From contig NC_069371.1 of assembly GCF_021730395.1 (NCBI RefSeq), forward strand, positions 48,928,001 to 48,992,000: 64,000 nt of DNA. Direction: 5' to 3'. The first letter of the stretch is position 1, and every line of letters starts with the position of its first letter. Origin of the DNA: Mercenaria mercenaria. Taxonomy: Eukaryota > Mollusca > Bivalvia > Venerida > Veneridae. Position numbers and translations under genes: made by a program. The notes beneath the pieces are model-generated. The model was not told the DNA's origin. It was given only the letters and a program-made list of their open reading frames with translations, and did not search any database. Shown here one piece after another: positions 1 through 13,100 of this stretch.

Positions 1-2370
1 CAAACTAGCTTTCCGGCTATCAGATATCTTCAAGATGTTTAGAGAACCCGTCCTTAAACCACGTGTACAAAATACTATTTAAAGTCGAATTTCGGTTATC
101 TCGAAGTAAAACCTTCGATCCCTTGGAATCCGAGATACCAAGATCCAATGACGGCATTTGTGACGTCAATAGGTGAACAACAGATTGTTGTTTGCATTAC
201 TGAATTTCTAGATTAAAAAAATATCTTCTTCCGACAGACAGCTTCTTAAGGTAGAATTCATAGAAAGGGTAGGCTGTATTGGTTTCTTTCTTTGCTTATC
301 CAAGACTTTCTGCCACTAAGGATGAGCAATTATCAGAAACTGAATTATTTTTTCGTAACCTATGCCACGTGACTTCAGTTTGCAAATCAAACTACTTGAT
401 AACGCATTATAGATAATTTATCAAAATGGAAGATTTATGCAACACTCTGCCTGATTGGACGAGAGTGTCAATATCTTTCACTCTGTTGATTGTGCTACGC
501 TGAATGAAATGTAGACAAAGCGTTTATCCTAAACGACGCTGTTCACAGTTTTAAAGCTAACTTTGGCTCAGTATATTTAGCAAGAATATTGATATATCTC
601 AAAATGATAAGTAAGTTTAATAAATATGATAAAAACCTGTTCAAATACCAACATATATCAAATTATTTTAGAAATAAATAAAAATAATAAATAAAAAAAA
701 ATGCTGTAATTGATTTTTTTCTCATATATTCTAATCAAACTTGATTTGTAGCATCTTTATTAGGCCCGCAGCCAACTTTGTTCAGCTGTGACATTTGACC
801 CCTTTTAGGGGCTGCTAGAGCTGAAACTAGAAATGCCTTTATACAGCGTCTCATGAACAGCTTGGTGGATTTTTGTCATACTTTGTCTAGAGCATCATCA
901 TAAGGTCCTCTTCCAAATTTATTTATATAGGAACTTGGGCCCTATTAGGGACCACTATAGCTAAAAGTAGATATGCCTTTCTTCGCATTAACCACTAAAA
1001 TGTAATGGATTTTTATCAAACTCGATGTGTAACAATATCGTAAGGTCTCCTGCTATTTTGTTACAAATGGGGATAGGGACCAATTTAGCTAAAAATATAA
1101 ACACGTTTAATGACCTCTTCTCATGAACCGCTTCATGAATCTTCATCAAACTACTGCAGCTGTAATTATTCGTCTAAGGATAAACGAAACAAAATTGCAA
1201 CCCTACGAAACCTTTGCGAAAAATTAAAAGGGAACCATTTAAATTGTTAAAGTGCGGTGTTTAGTTTTGCAATTTGAAAAATGTTAGATGAAAGATGAAT
1301 GTTAGATGAAAAATTCATAAACTTCTTTCCTTATTACTATTCGCCGACTATCATTTTTAAAGATATTTCTTGTTTAGCCTTAATGAGAAATAACATTATC
1401 ATCATTTTTGAAATGACTTAAAAAACTAACTTGTATTTTATTTGTCTCGGTTAAAGTTAAAGAGAAGGCAAATTTTTTGTGGCAGCTGTTCTTTGTATGT
1501 CATTAGAACGTTTATTGGCGATCTTATAATAATATTATCCAATAAACTAATCTCAAGGTTTGCAGAGTACATTTTAACTAGCGGATAATTTTACAAGTGC
1601 CATGTAAAAAATGTCAAATAGTTGACTTACGTTTTTATATTTATCGTTTTGAAGACAGACAAAGTTATCACCCCTTAAGGAAAATGTAGTCATATTATAC
1701 TATGTAGTATTGTTATCTATTGATGGACGATATAAACTTGAAGCCAACAACATGCACAGTTGTATTATTACCTCAATGTGCAAACTGATTTACAAACTTG
1801 AAATCCCAATGTTCCTTTCTACTGTCAATGTACTAATAGATGATGCATGGTAGATATTCACACATAATTCCTACTACCAGGCGACGTAAACATAAGACCA
1901 AGAAGACAGAACAGGAAGTTAGGAACACAGTGGGACACCGCCTTGAAATGGTCAGTGACAAAAACACGATTGGTTAGAAACCGGTAATAACATGGCGAAC
2001 CAAATTTTATTCTTTATCCTAAACATGCCACAAAGTCATACGACAGTGTGAACAAAGCTTATTCCCTTCATCGGATGGTTACAAAAGGAAAAACATATAT
2101 AACATAGAATGTTTATACATTTTTTGTATAACAATTTTGTTGTCTCATAAAATGTCAAAAAAATGTAACCCATTTATTTTTATAAAACGTATCCAATGAC
2201 CATTAGTATTACTCTCCAGAAAATAAATGCTTCCATTTCATCTTAATAAGAAAATGTTTATAAATCAACGGTAAATCAGCATATTCTGATTTTAATAATG
2301 TATGTATTTTGTAGCGTCAGGCAATCAATCCAACATTTTCCAATTCACTGTACCGATTGTAAGTAGTTGA
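1..2370. other. Non-coding stretch with one array fragment
   Basis: No gene is recognised here. About 745-1165 holds roughly three diverged units that match the 145-bp array at 7800-9590 (shared phrases such as CCCCTTTTAGGGGCTGCTAG and 'catgaac.gcttg.tggat'). I see no element ends around them. Upstream exons of DUS3L could in principle lie here, but I could not find any. Confidence 0.5.
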
Positions 2371-2376
2371 CAGAAC

Positions 2377-3396
2377 TTAATTCAGCTCGAAAATGTGCAC
2401 GTTATCGTAATTTGAAACATACAGATGGCCAGTTTTGTAGTTGAAACACAATGCCTGCGGCTCCGGTAGACATTTTTCAATAACAACATCTTCAAACGTA
2501 CCTCTTTCGTTTAAAAGAATAACGTTACATGACGAAAACCCACATGCAAATACTTTTCCATCAAATGCAGTTGCTAAACCACGCGGCCATTGAATCTCGT
2601 TTGAAACAATCTGAGATATATTGCCTTGACTGGTAACACAAATGACACCTTTACCACTGTATCCATCATTAAAAATACTATTGGTGTGTTTACTCACAAA
2701 TATGTTGTGAATATTTGAAAATGTAACATTACTTGCGAATGGATTCAAGATAGACCCGTCACAACTGCACATGTAAATTATTGTGACACTAGTTATGTAA
2801 AGTATATCACAATATGATATTCCCCTACAGCTAAAGTTGAAACTTAGTTCATATTTGTAGAACAGTTTATGATCTACTTTAAAGATTTTAACCTTTTTCT
2901 CATTGTGGAAACATACTACTACTTCTTTACCATCTAAGCAACACATATCCCATAGATCAGTTTTAAGATCATGATGATCTATAACGGTCAGAGCATTACC
3001 ATCGACCAGTTTAAGATTTCTATTTGTTCTATCAGCGAACACGATCGACCCGTCTGAAAGGACACACGAACCTAATACATCACACGGATTTGCATCCGAA
3101 TCTAGTTTTATGTCAACTGTACCTTTATATTCAAAATTATAGGGTATTAGGTTGACATTCCCGAGACACATTCGTTCCTTACTGATCTCCTCAAACTTGG
3201 GATCAAACGTGAAATAAATTCTTCGTCCAAGTTTGATCTGCGCGATGACATCGCTGGTTGCTTCAGTTGTTGCAATTTTTTTTCCATTTAATTTCATAGC
3301 AACAAAAGCTTGAGAGTTATTCTCGACTGTAGACTCAATGAAGCCTTTTGTTGTTTCGAAAGCCTCCAGTTCTCTTATTATGTTGTCAATTTTAAT
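2377..3396 (-). pseudogene. TRIM-like gene fragment: end of coiled coil plus NHL-like propeller, 5' part deleted
   Basis: The reading frame stays open on the minus strand from about 3396 to the stop at 2377. It codes the last part of a coiled coil (FETTKGFIESTVENNSQAF) followed by a beta-propeller with NHL-like repeats such as GSCVLSDGSIVFADR and GLATAFDGKVFACG, ending FELN. It is closest to the copy at 50801-61115. The ATG at 3297 is internal to the family (AMKLNG), so it is not the ancestral start. Upstream of about 3390 the homology leaves the coiled coil and jumps to sequence that matches the 5' flank of the other copy (near 61410-61490). The B-box exon, the intron and the first half of the coiled coil are therefore missing, apparently by a deletion of about 2.4 kb. 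The propeller itself has no stop. A short propeller-only product from the internal ATG cannot be excluded. Confidence 0.7.
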
Positions 3397-3659
3397 TGGT
3401 TGATTAAACTAAATGTGTTATTGTTATTCAAAATCCGTGTTTTGTTCACACCGGTGCTAATTTGTTTAATTTCAAGAGGCAAATGCAAAGTTTATTGCAA
3501 ATAGCATCTGTAATGTATCTGCTAAAACACGCGATACAATGTATGAGCGGCTATGAATGTGGCAACTAAGGTTAAAATAATTTGTAATTTGTGAAATTAA
3601 ACTCTTGAGTGATTCACTTAATGGTACTTGCTACATTTTTGTACATCTTCAGTAGAAAT

Positions 3660-3863
3660 TTAACCTTTAGCCTACTGGCGGCAAGTGATTCTGCCTTAAA
3701 TGCGACCAGTGCAGACCAAGATGTGCGGGCTGATCATGGTCTACATTGTTCGGTATTCAGTCAGTAAATTTTCAGAGAAAACACCCCTAAAAATAATATT
3801 TGGTATTGCCCAAAATGAATGATGGACCAGTCCATTTTAGAAATTTAGCAGAGTAAAGGTTAA
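3660..3863. mobile_element. MITE with TTAACCTTTAG ends
   Basis: This is a ~204-bp element bounded by inverted TTAACCTTTA and TAAAGGTTAA. It contains the phrases 'gaccagtgcagacca' and 'aaattt...cagtaaattttca', which recur in inverted order at 34268-34453. It has no coding capacity. The superfamily is not determined. Confidence 0.65.
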
Positions 3864-3989
3864 ATGCAATTTGATCCATCTTTTTAGTGACAAGGGTTAT
3901 TATCCAAGTCCATTCTAACTTTGAAAGGGACATATATGTGTGAAAGAAGTGCATAACTTTAGCTAGTTTAAGGTACAAAAAAAATAAAT

Positions 3990-4070
3990 GAGCCACGCCA
4001 TGAGAAAACCAACATAGTGGGTTTGCGACCAGCATGGATCCAGACCAGCCTGCGCGGATGCGCACGGCTC
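3990..4070. mobile_element. Fold-back MITE fragment (GAGCC..CCATGAGAAAACCAAC)
   Basis: This 81-bp piece starts GAGCCACGCCATGAGAAAAC, contains AGCATGGATCCAGACCAGCC and closes with GCACGGCTC. It corresponds to one arm of the fuller copy at 55788-56021, so it looks like an internally deleted derivative. It lies just upstream of the first DUS3L exon seen. Confidence 0.65.
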
Positions 4071-4105
4071 AAATGAGAATGATGATGTTGCTTCTTTATT
4101 TCCAG

Positions 4106-7100
4106 GTTCTTTTCTCTGACAAACTATATCTGGCTCCACTCACCACAGTAAGTTTGATTTACCGCTGTTTTACTTATTTCATGTAGACTGCCTCAGTAGA
4201 CTAGTGGTAGAGCACCCGCGTTGTACCAAAGGCAACTGTAATTTTTGTTCATACTTAGGTCGGCAACCTTTCCGTTCAGACGAATATGTAAGCGTTATGG
4301 GGCGGATATAACATGTGGAGAAATGGCAGTTTGTACTAACTTACTGCAGGGTCAGCAGTCAGAATGGGCACTGCTTAAACGTCACGAATCAGAAGATCTG
4401 TTTGGTGTACAGGTATGATACAAGTTGACACTTTGTAATCATTAATATTCATGGGGAACTCATGTTTTGTGTAGGGGTCTCTTAGGCCGAGTGGTTAAGG
4501 TCACTGACTTCGAATCACTTGCCCCTGACCGATGTGGGTTCGAGTCCCACTTTGGGCATCGAATGAGAGTAAGCAATCTAGCTGGCTTGCGGAAGGTGGG
4601 TGGTTCTACCCAGATGCCTGTCCTAATGAAATAATGCATGGAGGGGCACCAAGAGTGCTCCTCCACCATGAAAATCTGGAAAGTCGCCATATGACCAATA
4701 ATTGTGTTGATTTGACATTAGATAAAAAAAAAACGAAAAAAAAAAAAACAACATGTCAGTAACCTCTGTAACTTCTCTTCTTCAAGTTATGTGGAGGTTA
4801 TCCTGACTCGATGACGAGGTGTGCGCAGCTGATATGTGAAACAATGGACGTAGATTTTATAGATATTAACTGTGGATGTCCCATAGATCTTATATTCAAC
4901 AAGGTATGTGAATTCACATTTATTAATTAGCATATTGTCTATTTTATGGTCCAATAAAATTTATGTAAGTCTGTCTGCTTATTTTATGTCTTTATTTGTT
5001 GAAGATAGGGTATATTATTTTGCTCATGTTGATCAGCTTGTCTGTCTGTCTGTCTGTCTGTCGGTAGATCATCTAGTATCAGTTCAATATATAGAGATTG
5101 TTTGGCACAGTGGTCAGACTGTATAGGATAAATGCCAATAGCCTGTAGATGACCCCTGTTGTTTTGGGTCTCAGTAGGTCAAGGTTACAGTGACCTTAAG
5201 ACCTAAAGCAAGTAGCTGGATAAATATTTTGGCCATGCAGACCTCATAGAATGATTGTCTGTGGTCAGTAGATGATTCCTCAGTGTTTTTGGGTTAGTAC
5301 TAGGTCAAATGCCAAGATAATAGTGACCTTTAGATCTAAACTGTTTTCAGATCTATAGCTGTAAAACACATTTGCCTTTAGCCAACAGATGACCCCTTTT
5401 ACTTATGAGGGGTATTCAGGTCAAAGGTCAAGATGACGTGATACATGAGCAGCGCTCCAGATAAGATGCGTATAAGCGTAAATTATGCATTGAAATAATG
5501 CATATACGCATGTATGGTAATTTTTATGCATATAAAAGCATAAATGGAATTACAGAAACGCTCGCAATTACTTTGTACTAGCCTAAACAAAAACTGAATG
5601 GTCTGGATGCATCATGTAACAGACATATGTGTGAGCATTCTGTTTACATATAGTGATGGTGCGCTAGTGTATTTTCAGTCGGTTAAAATTGTCAAAAATT
5701 GCAGTGTGCAGAAAACAATTAAATGTGATTGTCAAAGAGTTAAAAAAATACACAAACACTTGAGACTACACATATTTTAAACCAACAGAAAATTATCTCT
5801 CAAACATCTTCTTCTGGCTCTAGGAAGCTTAAAAAGTCCACTATAGATAGGCATTGTGAATCATTGCTAAGGGTGATCCTTTATGGAGAACAGTGGCAGA
5901 GTACGACCCCAAACCAGCCACTCATCAGTGGGTAATACTTTGACTGCTGAATTTCAAATTAACTTCAAACAAACCTACAGGTGTTGCTCGCAATAAATGT
6001 TATAAAACTGATTTCTGGATTTTTCTCATTAGCAGAAATTTTCAGGAGTAAAATTACTGGGGTCAAGTTCAGATTTTACCATTTTACTCATTACACCTAC
6101 CAAGTCATACAGTGTTGCAGAGTCTAATCATGGTTTTGCCGAGAGGCTCTCCCATTTGCAGTGAAATCACTGTCTCATGCGGACTATTTAATATCTCATG
6201 TGTTCCATTTAAAACAAAATTCATGAGAAAATAATTGTTGCTTTGTGAATGGTATTTTGCTTTTCTCAAAAGATCATATGTATATAGAGTTATTTCGCTT
6301 TGTAAAGGGTGAAGGCAGTGCTTTGATGGGTCGACAGGCAAAGTTTGAACAGATTGTGACTGGTATGAAGTCAGTAATGAACGTTCCTCTCACAGTGAAG
6401 TTGAGGACAGGCATCTACGACAACAAGAATATAGCCCATACTATATTACCACACCTTAGAGATTGGGGTGTTGCAATGTGTACCGTAAGTTTATCTTTTA
6501 AAAAATAAAATATAGTAGAACATAATGTTAAATAATTTAAACACGATGTTATGGTATATAGCAAGAATGTATTTAAATAATTCAAACATGACATTATAGT
6601 ATATATAGTAAGAACATTTCATGACTTAAAGTGATGTTATAATATATAGCAGGAGTGTGTTTTAATCAAATACTCCTTGGTGATTTATTTTCATGGAATT
6701 AATGACCGACTCAAACCACTAAACTAAATTAAAATTGTAATATATAGCAGGAACATTTTGTAATTCATTTTATTGAAGCATTATAGTGTATGGCATGGAC
6801 ATGTTATAATAAATCTAAATCCCACAAAATAGTTTCATAAGGGTGTAGCAAGAATGAATTATTTTGTGCTGTGTGTAGCTGATTTGGTGTGTTTAAACTG
6901 ACTAAAATGCTCTTATGATATATCATTTTGATTCTATTATTTCTTAATCCTGATGAAGCTGTGTGAACAGCAAAACTAGTAGATCAAAAATAAAAATTGA
7001 TAAACCCATACCGTTGTTAGACATGTTATCCCTCAATTATTGACTATTAAATGGTTCTATTATTTCTTGTATGTAAAAACAGTAGATCAAATATGGTAAC

Positions 7101-10100
7101 ACTGATTTTGGTCCTATGAAAGTCCTTTAAGTTGATGCCATTAACTTGCATTAATGAAATAAAATGGTTTCAACACTAGAAGCAGCATGCTTACAGATAC
7201 AAGTTTCATTTCGTAAGATTGAGTGTTTTCACATTTTTGCATTAAATTTATGTTTTACGTTCTGTATTTTGAAAAATATGAAGATGATATGTTCTGGTCT
7301 GATGAGTATTCAACATTAGTTTCTGCGGTGTGATCCTTGTCCAGGTATTCCTCAGCGATGGCTATTTTATAGGGATATAACTTCGTGGATTTGAATTTTT
7401 GAAGATAAAGGGTATTTTATTTGTCAGTTGGCATTTAATTTATTGCTTTGAGTCCGTCATTAATTCCATAAAATTGGCCACTGAGGAGTAGTTATGTTTC
7501 CACAATATTTGATATTTTCAGTTACATGGCAGATCACGGACACAGAGGTACACAAGGACAGCTGACTGGAAATACATTAACTACTGTGCAGAGGCAACTG
7601 CACCAATGCCTCTCTTTGGTAATATATTTTATGCAGCTTACTTTGGTGTAAAAAAGTTTAAATTTGTGAAAAAACTTTTTAGCTCACATGAACTTTGTTC
7701 AGGGTAAGCTATTAGTATAGATGGATGGTCTGTCGTCAGTCATCCATTGTCCTGCGTCAACATTTTTACTTAAACATCTTCTCCTCTGAAACTACTGGTC
7801 AGATTTACACCAAACTTGGTAAATAGCATCCTGGCATAGACATCTACAAAGTTTGTTCAAATGGTGTGTGTTGGCCTCTATAAGGGACTGCCAGAGCTAA
7901 AATTAGAAAAACCTTTAAACAAATTCTTCTCATGAACCGATTGTTGGATCTTCATCAAACTTGGTCTGAAGCATCATTATAAGGTCCTCTCAAAAGTATG
8001 TACAAGTGGCCCATTTTTAGGGGCTGCTAGAGCTGAAAATAGACATACTGTGAAACAACTTCTTCTTATGAACCGCTTGATGGATTTTCATCAAACTTGG
8101 ACTGAAGCATCATAAGGTCCTCTACCAAGTTTGTTCAAATGGAAGCCCCTTTTAGGTGCCGCTTGAGCTAAAAATAAAAATACCTTTAATCAACTTTTTC
8201 TCATGAAACACTTGAAGGATCTTCATCAAACTTGGTCTGTAGCATTGTTATAAGGTCCTCTTCAAAATTTATTCAAATGGGGGCACTTGGCCCCTTTTAG
8301 GAGCCACAAGAGCAAAAAAATAGATTTACCGTTAAATGACTTCTTTCCATGAATGGTTTGATAGATCCTCATCAAACTTACTCTGTAGTATCATTATAAG
8401 TACCTCTTCCAAACTTGTTCAAATGGGAGCAATCGGCCCTTTAAAAGGGCCGCGGAGGCTTAAAATAAAAATAGACATACTGCTAAAAAACTTCCTCTTA
8501 TGAACAGCATGATGGATCTTCATCAAACTTGGTCTGAAGCATCATAAGGTCCTCTACCAAGTTTGTTCAAATGGAAGCCCCTTTCAGGCGCCGCATGGGC
8601 TAAAAATAGAAATACCTTTAATCAATTTCTTCTCATTAACCAATTGATGGAACTTTATCAAACTTGGTTTGTAGTATTATTATGAGGTCCTCTCATCATT
8701 TTGTTCAAATGGGGATGATTGGTCCCTTAAGAGGCCAGTGGAACTAAAAATAGAAATACCTTTAAATGACTTCTCCTCATGAACCGAAGGATGGATCTTC
8801 ATCAAACTTGGTCTGTAGCATCATTATTAGGTCCTATCCAAAATTTATTCAATGGAGATGCTTGGCCCCCCTTTAGAGGCCGCTAGAACTAAAAATAGGA
8901 ATGTCTTTAAATGACTTTTTCTCATGAACTCCTGGATGGATCTTCATCAAACTTGATTTGTAGCATCATTATACGGTCTTCAACCAAATGTGTTCAATCG
9001 GGGGCACTTGGCTCTTTTTAAGGGCTGCTAGAACTAAAAATAGAAATACCCTAAAACAATAGCTTTCCATGAACTGCTGGATGGATCTTCATCAAACTTG
9101 GTCTGGAACATCATCTCCTCTACTAAAATTGATCAAATGGAAGCACTTGGCTCCTTTTACAGACCATTATAGCTTAAAATAGAAATACCGGTACCTTTAC
9201 AAAACTTCTTTTCATGAAATTACAGATGGATCTTCATCAAACTTGCCATGTAACATAATTGTATGGTCTACTGCCAATTTTGTTCAAATGGGGATGCTTG
9301 GCCCCATGTACAGACCACTAGAGCTAAAGATTGAAATTCTTTTAAATGACATCTTCTCATGAAACTTGGTCTGTTGCATCATTGTAAGTTCCTCACCCAA
9401 ACTTGTTCAATTGGGGGCACTTAGCCCTTTGTAGGGTGCCTCTAGAGCCGAAAAACCTGTCATGAATCCACTTGATGGATCTTTATCAAACTTGGTCTGT
9501 AGCGTCCTTGTAAGGTCCTCTCCCAAACGTGTTCCAATGGTTCTGTTTTGTTCCTATTAGGGGACACCAGAGCTAAAAACAGAAGAAAAAAAAAACAACT
9601 AATAAATGTAAACATTAAAAAAAAAGTAAATAGATAAATAAATAAGTGAGACAGACCTGTCTCAAGTTTGTCAGAATTGTCCGTAAATAACCATGTTTCA
9701 AGTTTGTCGGAATCATCCCTAGGTAGACCTGTCTCCAGCTTGTCAGAATCATCCTTAGATAGATATGTTGCGGGTTTGTTTGAATTGTCTTTAGACAGAC
9801 CTGTGAAAGTTTGTCAGAATCATGCTTAGAAAGACATGTCTTGAGTTTGTCAGAATTGTCCTTAGTAGACCAGCCTTAAGTTTGTCAGAAACATCAAAAG
9901 ATAAAGCTGTCTCAGGTTTGTCAGAATTGTCTGTAGATAGACCTGTCTCAAGTTTGTAAAAATCATCCTTAGATAAACCTTTCTTAGTTTGTTAAAACCA
10001 TCCTTAGATTGACCTGTCTCAGGTTTGTTAAACTCATCCTTAGATAGACCTGTCTCAGGTTTGTTTAACTCATCTTCAGATTGACCTGTCTCAAGTTTGT

Positions 10101-13100
10101 TGAAATCATCCTTAGATAGACCTGTCTCAAGTTTGTTAAAATCATCCTTAGATAGACCTGTCTCAGGTTTGTTAAAATCATCCTTAGATAGACCTGTCTC
10201 AGGTTTGTTAAACTCATCCTTAGATTGACCTGTCTCAAATTTGTTAAACTCAGCGTTAGATAGACCTTTCTCAAGTTTGTTAGAATCATCCTTAGTTAGA
10301 CCTGTCTCCGGTTTGTTAGAATCATCCTTAGATAGACCTTCTCAAGTTTGTTGAAATCATCCTAAGATAGACCCGGCTCAAGTTTGTTAAACTCATCCTT
10401 AGATAGACCTTTCTCAAGTTTGTTAGAATCATCCTTAGATAGACCTGTCTCAAGTTTGTTAAAATCATCCTTAGATAGACTTTTCTCAAGTTTGTTGAAA
10501 TCATCCTTAGATAGACCTGACTCAAGTTTGTTAAAATCATCCTTAGATAGACCTGTCTCAAGTTTGTTAAAATCATCCTTAGATAGACTTGTCTCAAGTT
10601 TGTTGAAATCATCCTTAGATAGACCTGTCTCAAGTTTGGTTTGTCTGAATTGTCTGTAGATAGACCTGTCTCAAGTTTGTTAAACTCATCCTTAGATAGA
10701 TCTGTCTCAAGTTTGTCAGAATTGTATGTAGATAGACCTGTCTCAAGTTAGTTAAACTCATCCTTAGACAGACCTTTCTCAAGTTTGTTAGAATCATTCT
10801 TAGATAGACCTGTCTCAAGTTTGTTAAAATCATCCTTAGACAGACCTGTCTCAAGTTTGTTGAAATCATCCTTAGATAGACATGTCTCAAGTTTGTCAGA
10901 ATTGTCTGTAGATAGATCTGTAGTTTGTACAAATGGTTTTGTTGTTATTGCACTTGTCTTGATCAGCATTTACCAAACAACTTGATAAGAAACAAGCTCA
11001 AATTATCCTGGTCAGGAGAGTGACATAGGACCAACATGGCCCTCTTGCCTTGTTTATTATACGCCCAAAGGGACGTATTATGTTATGCCCCCGGTGTGTC
11101 CGTCCGTTAGCAATTTCGTGTCCGTTCTGTAATTCTTGAACCCCTTCAAGGATTTCAAAGAAACTTAACACAAATGTTCACCACACCGAGACGACATGCA
11201 GAGCGCAAGTTTTGGATGTCTCGCTTCAAGGTCAAGGTCACACTTAGGGGTCAAATGTCATATCAGTTTGTTTCGTGTCCGCTCTGTAACTCGTGAACTG
11301 CTTAAAGGATTTGAACAAAGAAACTTGGCACAAATGTTCACCACACCGAGACGACATGCAGAACGCAAGTTTTGGATGTCTTGGTTCAAGGTCAAGGTCA
11401 CACTTAGGGGTCAAAGGTAATATCAGTTTGTTTCGTGTCCGCTCTGTAACTCGTGAACTGCTTGAAGGAATTCAAAGAAACTTGGCACAAATGTTCACCA
11501 CACCGAGACGACGTCATATATGACTTTGCTTTGTTTATATTGCTCTGCCTTGCAGTGCTCTTGTTTTTATTTGGCAGATCCCGTTTTTTGTTCACTTACA
11601 ATGAAACATTTTTGAATTACTTCCCTTTTATGTTACTATAAAAGCTTATTTTGAAACTTTTTTATTATTGGCCGTAGGGAAAAACCGAGACCACTTTTCT
11701 GTGGTACAACATGGATGGTACCTCCAATTTTTAGGTGTATTTTGACATACCTGTACCTGGTAAGGATGTTTTTGTGGACTTAGACTTTTTTTGGAATTTC
11801 TTCCCTTTGTTGTTCCTGTCCTTTGGGCTTCAACAGTCAAGTTCTTTAAATTTTGCTCCCATCCCCTGATGTAACCCTCTGGCGTATATTGCCCCGCTTG
11901 GCGGAGCTCTTGTTATTAAGTCTAGAGGATGGGTTTTGACGTTTTCTTTAAACTTATTTTTGTTGCAGGGAATGGTGATATACTTACATATGAAGATTAC
12001 AATCTGCACAGGGAACAGTCTGCTGTCGGTGGAGTAATGCTTGCTAGGTAAATAAATGTAAAAAAAATATTTATTATCTTTTGATACCAGAAACCAGTCT
12101 CACTTATGTAAGTGCCAGTTTTTGTTCCTGAATGTGTTAGAAAATATATTTGTAATAATTTGTTTGATTTTTCTGCCTTTTAAACTTGTCTTATTGTTTC
12201 TTAAATATTGACATGATATGATCATTACTTGATTGTCAACATTGATGCTGGTTAAATACGTCGTTGTCATCTGGATGCTTTTGCCCTATCGTCCACACTT
12301 TTCTTCAAATGCCATCACCTCTGAAACCAGTTGTTGGAAGTTGATTAGATAAACTTCCTTGGAAGGTCCTGTTTCAGAGTTGTTCAAAGAATTCCATTCC
12401 ATGCAGAATTTTAGTTGCCATAGCAACCAAAAGGAAAAACTTCAGAAATCGAGTTCACCAAAACCCACAAGGCCTAGAGCTTAGTTTGTTCAGATAATTC
12501 CCCTGGAGTCAAAATAGGCCCCACCATTGGTTTCACTTGAATGTATAGGAAAAATTCCTTGTCTAAAACCTAAAGCCCTTGAGCTTAAATATTTAGCAGC
12601 GTAGCATTGTTTAGTGGTCCTGTACGATGATTGTTTCAAATTGTGCCTTTGGTGTTAAAATTATTTGCCTCACGCAGGGATCACTTCTTTCACATAGATG
12701 TATATTAGAAAACAAAAGTTCTCATGTCTGATGCTGCAAGTTGCATATTCTGGTGGCCCTCTAACAAGTTTATTCAAAATTGTTCCCACTTTGGGGTCAT
12801 TTGTTTTACATAGACTTATTAAAGAAAAAAGTTTAAACATCCTCTTGTCTTAAGCCTCAAGGCCTAGAGCTTAGATATGTGTCATATAGGATTGTGTAGA
12901 GGTCTTATTGCAAGAAACCATGTACCTGTTTGAGTCTGGTGAGCGATACATATGGGCATCTTGCAACTCTGTTGCCATTTTGGAAGAACTGATGGTGTCT
13001 TGCCTGATAAAGAAAAACATCTTTAAGACCATATTCTTTTGACTACTCTGAGCAGTATTCCAGAAATTCTAGAGTAGTCTGCTAACTTTTCTTCTCTGGT

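Noticed and set aside
4475-4560. A functional tRNA gene
   Set aside because: The anticodon stem has a mismatch, the acceptor ends do not pair, and the same head is followed by the same body and tail at two other places, so it is a SINE head.
10065-10932. Repetitive 12-residue-period proteins
   Set aside because: They are read from the 36-bp satellite in several frames and both strands.
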